DNA of 64,000 nt from Azolla caroliniana. Taxonomy: Eukaryota > Polypodiophyta. Made by a program: the position numbers and the translations under genes. Below are positions 61,201 through 64,000 of the stretch, in pieces. The notes beneath the pieces are model-generated. The model searched no databases. It had not been told where the DNA came from and worked only from the letters and a program-made list of their open reading frames with translations. The stretch spans positions 19,592,001 to 19,656,000 of the forward strand of contig JBHGNT010000005.1 in assembly GCA_043228905.1 (NCBI GenBank). Direction: 5' to 3'. Each line of letters opens with the position of its first letter. Position 1 is the first letter of the stretch.

Positions 61201-62790
61201 TTCTTGCTCCGTCGAGAGCCTCCGTCGTGGAATTCTTTCTTGGCAATTCCGAGGACCTCTTGCAAAGTAAACTCTACGCGACTATCAACGATCCTTTCCT
61301 CCACTACCTTCTTCAAGTACATTGCTTGTTCGATCTCCGAGCAAAGCTTGAAGTTGGGGGGGTTTCCCTTCTCTTTCCATCTTTCGTCACATGCTTGAGA
61401 CTGGTTCGGCTGTTCCCTTCTTCGTGCACCTTGAGCGTCGTATTTCCTTGATGGACCGGCTCCCTCGTCATTTCCTACCTTCTTCTCTTCTACCATTACT
61501 TCATAGTTTTGGCAAGCGGCTTCCACTAAGCCTGTATTTTCTTCCACCGGATCCTTCCACCCGGTTGCTTCTTGGACCCTTCTTTCCGCTTCGTCCGCGT
61601 CTTCTCTTTTGAACTTCCCCTTAGAGAGGCTTCCAAGGATTGATGACCAAAAGTCAAACTCTTTCTCGTCTTGCCTCACCTCTTTCCCCACTCGGATCCT
61701 AGCTGACGCCAAGTAGTGGACGGATTCAACATGTCGTGCTTCGGCCTCCTCCATTAGCCTTCTCATGCCCCCTCGGCCTTGATTCAATCAATCCCAAGGG
61801 GCGCCTTGTCTCCGTCAAATAGACCCTATTGTTCCAAAGATAGACAATATCCTTTCTTAGGGCCTCTTGAAAGTCTCCATACTCTCTTCGTAGGTGGTCG
61901 GGGTTGTCGCACCACATACGTCTTTGCGCGAACAAGGGACGTTGATCTTGAGGGCCACCGCTCTCTCTAATAGCTTGCGCTATCTGGAGATCTCGCTCCA
62001 TCTTTGTGAGCTCGTCTATTGCCGACCCTCCCGATGGTGCTTCAACCACGTTTCTCTCGGGGACGAACCTTTCATTTGCTTGCTCTCTTTCTTGAGGTAT
62101 TCTACCACCCCTGGGTTCGTGTGTCTCACTAATGGAGCCTGTGGATGTTTGGCCACTCAACGGAGACCTGTCGTTCCATTCCCTTCTCTTCTCTTATTGA
62201 AGCGACTACAAACCCGTTTTACCATAGCCCAATCCGTCGTGAGCCCATCATCAGTTTCGAGGAGGGACCCCACCTTCTCTCGGTCTCGTGCATCAACAAC
62301 CTTTATGAATAGTAGGACCTTGCTTGTGTCAAGCACCATCCTATCGAGAGTTGAGAGTCGCGCGAAGCGCTTCTCAAATTCTTGTAGAAGTACCATAGTA
62401 TTTCTCCCCTTGCCGAGAAGCTCAACCCACTCCATTAGATCCCTTTTCGAAATTCTGAGTGAGTCATCAAGGTCGTACTTCTCGAGGAGTCTTTCTTCGA
62501 ACTCCACCCAATTGCAACAGTCCGCTTGGATCTCGAGTACCTCTTCGTGGATACTCGATGTTACCACTCTAGCAAATCCGGCTAGCCGCCTATCTTCAGG
62601 GACATTTCGCATAAGCATTTTGGCCTTATAGGCATCCAAGTAGCTCGTGGTATCTCTTCCATTGAACCGACCCGTTGTGCTAATCATTGTCTCTATGACC
62701 CGGTCTAGGCCGGTGATGCCTTCTCGGGCATTTACCAAGTGGTGCACCGCCCCCCCCCCCCATCGCTTCAGCGAGTTCTCCTCCTCGCAT
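61185..62790 (-). pseudogene. Gypsy-4 gag
   Basis: Start near 62790 (MRGGELAEAM), then the homopolymer. Open pieces: 62157-62747 (HLVNAREGITGLDRVIETM, GRFNGRDTTSYLDAYKAKM, NWVEFEERLLEKYDLDDSLRISK); 61726-62160 (KMERDLQIAQAIRE, a damaged zinc knuckle CDNPDHLRREYGDF in which the last cysteine is Tyr); 61185-61787 (RLMEEAEARHVESVHYLASARIRVG, GWKDPVEENTGLVEAACQNYE, RKVVEERIVDSRVEF). Confidence 0.88.
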
Positions 62791-62812
62791 CTTGGTTCTC
62801 CCTTGTCGCCCT

Positions 62813-62830
62813 TTCACGTCGGGTTCACCA
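62813..62830 (-). other. Gypsy-4 primer-binding site
   Basis: TGGTGAACCCGACGTGAA on the minus strand, identical to Gypsy-2, six bases from the LTR. Confidence 0.85.
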
Positions 62831-62836
62831 ATTTTA

Positions 62837-64000
62837 TGACGCGAAGTTTCGCGTGCGTGTGTTACTTGGGCGGGACCACGGGGGTCTTGGACTAGGGAGT
62901 ACTCAAAGGATAGAGAAGACCTGAGGTTTGCTTTGCGACAATACTACTTCCCGACCTCTTCCCGAGCAAGGGCTTGTTGCCCTTTCTTTTGTGAGGCCGG
63001 TGGCTCTCGTTGATCACGACTCGTCGAACTTTCGAGATCACTGCACAAGCCAAGTGAACAAACGGGTACAAGCAAGATGAGCACGCAAGATGAACGCACA
63101 AGGGGGGCGATAACACAAACACGAATGCCCATACTTCTTTATGAGGAGGAGAGGTGCATGGGCACGTCTGAATGCTCCCTCGTCACAAGACGTCGAATGT
63201 ACGAGGAAGACACAAAACATACGCACAAATGCTCGTACGCCTTTATGACGAGGAGAGGTGCATGGGCAAGCCCGAAATGGTCCCTCATCACAAGACGGCC
63301 GAACGTACAAGGAAGACACAAACACACTCACAAATGCTTGTACGTCTTTATAAGGAGGAGAGGTGCATGGGCAAGCCCGAAACGGTCCCTCGTCACAAGA
63401 CGGCCGAACGTACAAGGAAGACAAAAACATACGCACAAAATGCTCATACGCCTTTATGAGGAGGAGAGGTGCATGGGTAAGCCCGAAACGGTCCCTCGTC
63501 ACAAGACGACCGAACGTACAAGGAAGACACAAACACACGCACAAATGCTCGTACATCTTTATGAGGAGAGGTGCATGGGCACGCCCGAAACACTCCCTCG
63601 TCACAAGACGGTCGAACGTACAAGGAAGACACGAACAAAGAAAGAAGGAAAGAAAGAAACACGAATGATATCGGCCAAAGAAACAAATACATGTTCGATT
63701 CCAATGCAAGAGGACCCTTTATAAAGTAGGGTTTGATTACAATGGCAACTTATAGTCTACCTTTTATCTCTCGTCTCTCTTACTTTTTACACGAGCTTCC
63801 ATGTATTCTTTCCACCCTTTCCTTTCCCTTTTCTTTTTCATGTGCACAATTAATCGCCTTTGTGTGCACACACATTGCACATGCACATTTTGACCCCCCC
63901 CCCCCTTTTTCGCCGGTTTTTCCCACTCTCGAGCACGCCACATCATGACACCGCAAGGCTCTCCTTCATCAAACAGACGGTTGTCAAGTTACTCACTCGT
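62837..64000 (-). repeat. Gypsy-4 5' LTR, runs off the window
   Basis: Inner edge TGACGCGAAGTTTCGCGTGCG, then GGGACCACGGGGGTCTTGGAC, as in the other Gypsy LTRs. No outer CACGACA end is found before 64000, so this LTR is at least 1164 bp, longer than the 690-785 bp of Gypsy-2 and -3. A 105-bp minisatellite explains much of the extra length. A C-run lies at about 63894-63905. Confidence 0.75.
63105..63660. repeat. 105-bp minisatellite, five copies
   Basis: The words GAGGAGAGGTGCATGGGCA recur at about 63145, 63250, 63355, 63460 and 63562, a period of 105 bp; each unit also holds 'CTCGTCACAAGACG.CCGAA' and 'GTACAAGGAAGACACAAACA'. Copies differ by a few bases. Being 35 codons long, the unit makes both strands appear open (215 and 223 codons); no start context or non-repeat coding sequence supports a gene. 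Confidence 0.9.

Larger units (their letters stand above)
59665..64000 (-). mobile_element. Gypsy-4, 5' half of a Ty3/gypsy element
   Basis: Minus-strand order from the right: LTR (62837 onward, runs off the window), primer site, Gag, zinc-knuckle region, protease, start of RT. It breaks off in RT at GDLYSGYD (59665). Same family as Gypsy-1 and Gypsy-2 by protein, with AT-richer codon use. Several stops and frame breaks. A 12-C homopolymer (62750-62761) lies in the Gag start region. Confidence 0.9.

Noticed and set aside
63105-63660. CRISPR-like array
   Set aside because: The repeats are contiguous 105-bp units without unique spacers, in plant-type DNA.
63077-63724. 215-codon plus-strand and 223-codon minus-strand ORFs
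   Set aside because: Both are by-products of a 105-bp tandem repeat, which stays in frame because 105 is divisible by three; no non-repeat coding sequence.

Overview
The window is plant-type nuclear DNA made almost entirely of nested, mostly broken retrotransposons. No intact host gene, rRNA, tRNA or CRISPR array was found. A land plant is indicated by Ty1/copia elements with initiator-Met-tRNA-type primer sites, Ty3/gypsy elements, a LINE, solo LTRs with 5-bp duplications, intron-like AT-rich stretches with GT/AG borders, and microsatellites. The LINE and Gypsy proteins remind me of seed-free plant and fungal elements, so a fern, lycophyte or similar lineage is possible. That is a weak inference from memory. 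Element names below (Copia-1 to -6, Gypsy-1 to -4) are labels for this report only.

Layout. 1-19380 is a four-layer nest. Copia-1 (minus) is split by 5'-truncated Gypsy-1 (plus). The Gypsy-1 LTR is split by Copia-2 (4902-17335, TSD CTCCC). Copia-2 contains a solo LTR (6139-6554, TSD CATAG) and Gypsy-2 (7840-14635, minus, TSD CCGG). 19381-23832 is Copia-3 (plus, 3'-truncated). 23833-26880 holds AT-rich DNA and a decayed coiled-coil reading frame. 26889-43858 is a broken, exon-structured gene that I place in the DUF7869-like family. It is followed by a fragment resembling a DNA methyltransferase. This gene region is interrupted by Copia-4 (28773-33931), Copia-5 (34613-39644, TSD ATTAG), a Copia-3-type LTR, and a direct-repeat (LTR-like) element that carries its own solo LTR (42775-43236, TSD CAATA). 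The methyltransferase-like fragment is split by Gypsy-3 (43897-49083, TSD ACGT), a pol-less element whose interior is nearly one long gag-like ORF. 49825-51235 is a Copia-2-like 3' fragment with a tRNA-like fold-back insertion. 51215-51730 is a second DUF7869-like copy on the minus strand. 52453-54309 is a LINE reverse transcriptase. 54310-59664 is Copia-6 with another solo LTR (57505-58040, TSD GATGT). 59665-64000 is the 5' half of Gypsy-4, whose LTR carries a 105-bp minisatellite.

How the parts relate. The autonomous-type elements encode Gag, protease, integrase, reverse transcriptase and RNase H, but each copy has stops, frameshifts or deletions. Most stops in the youngest copies look like C-to-T (or G-to-A) changes, as expected from methylcytosine decay in silenced DNA. 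The most unusual items are the DUF7869-like gene in two copies, the adjoining methyltransferase-like exons, the pol-less Gypsy-3, the shared -1 frame offset and DHG protease motif of the Gypsy family, and the LTR-like element with tRNA-like boxes.
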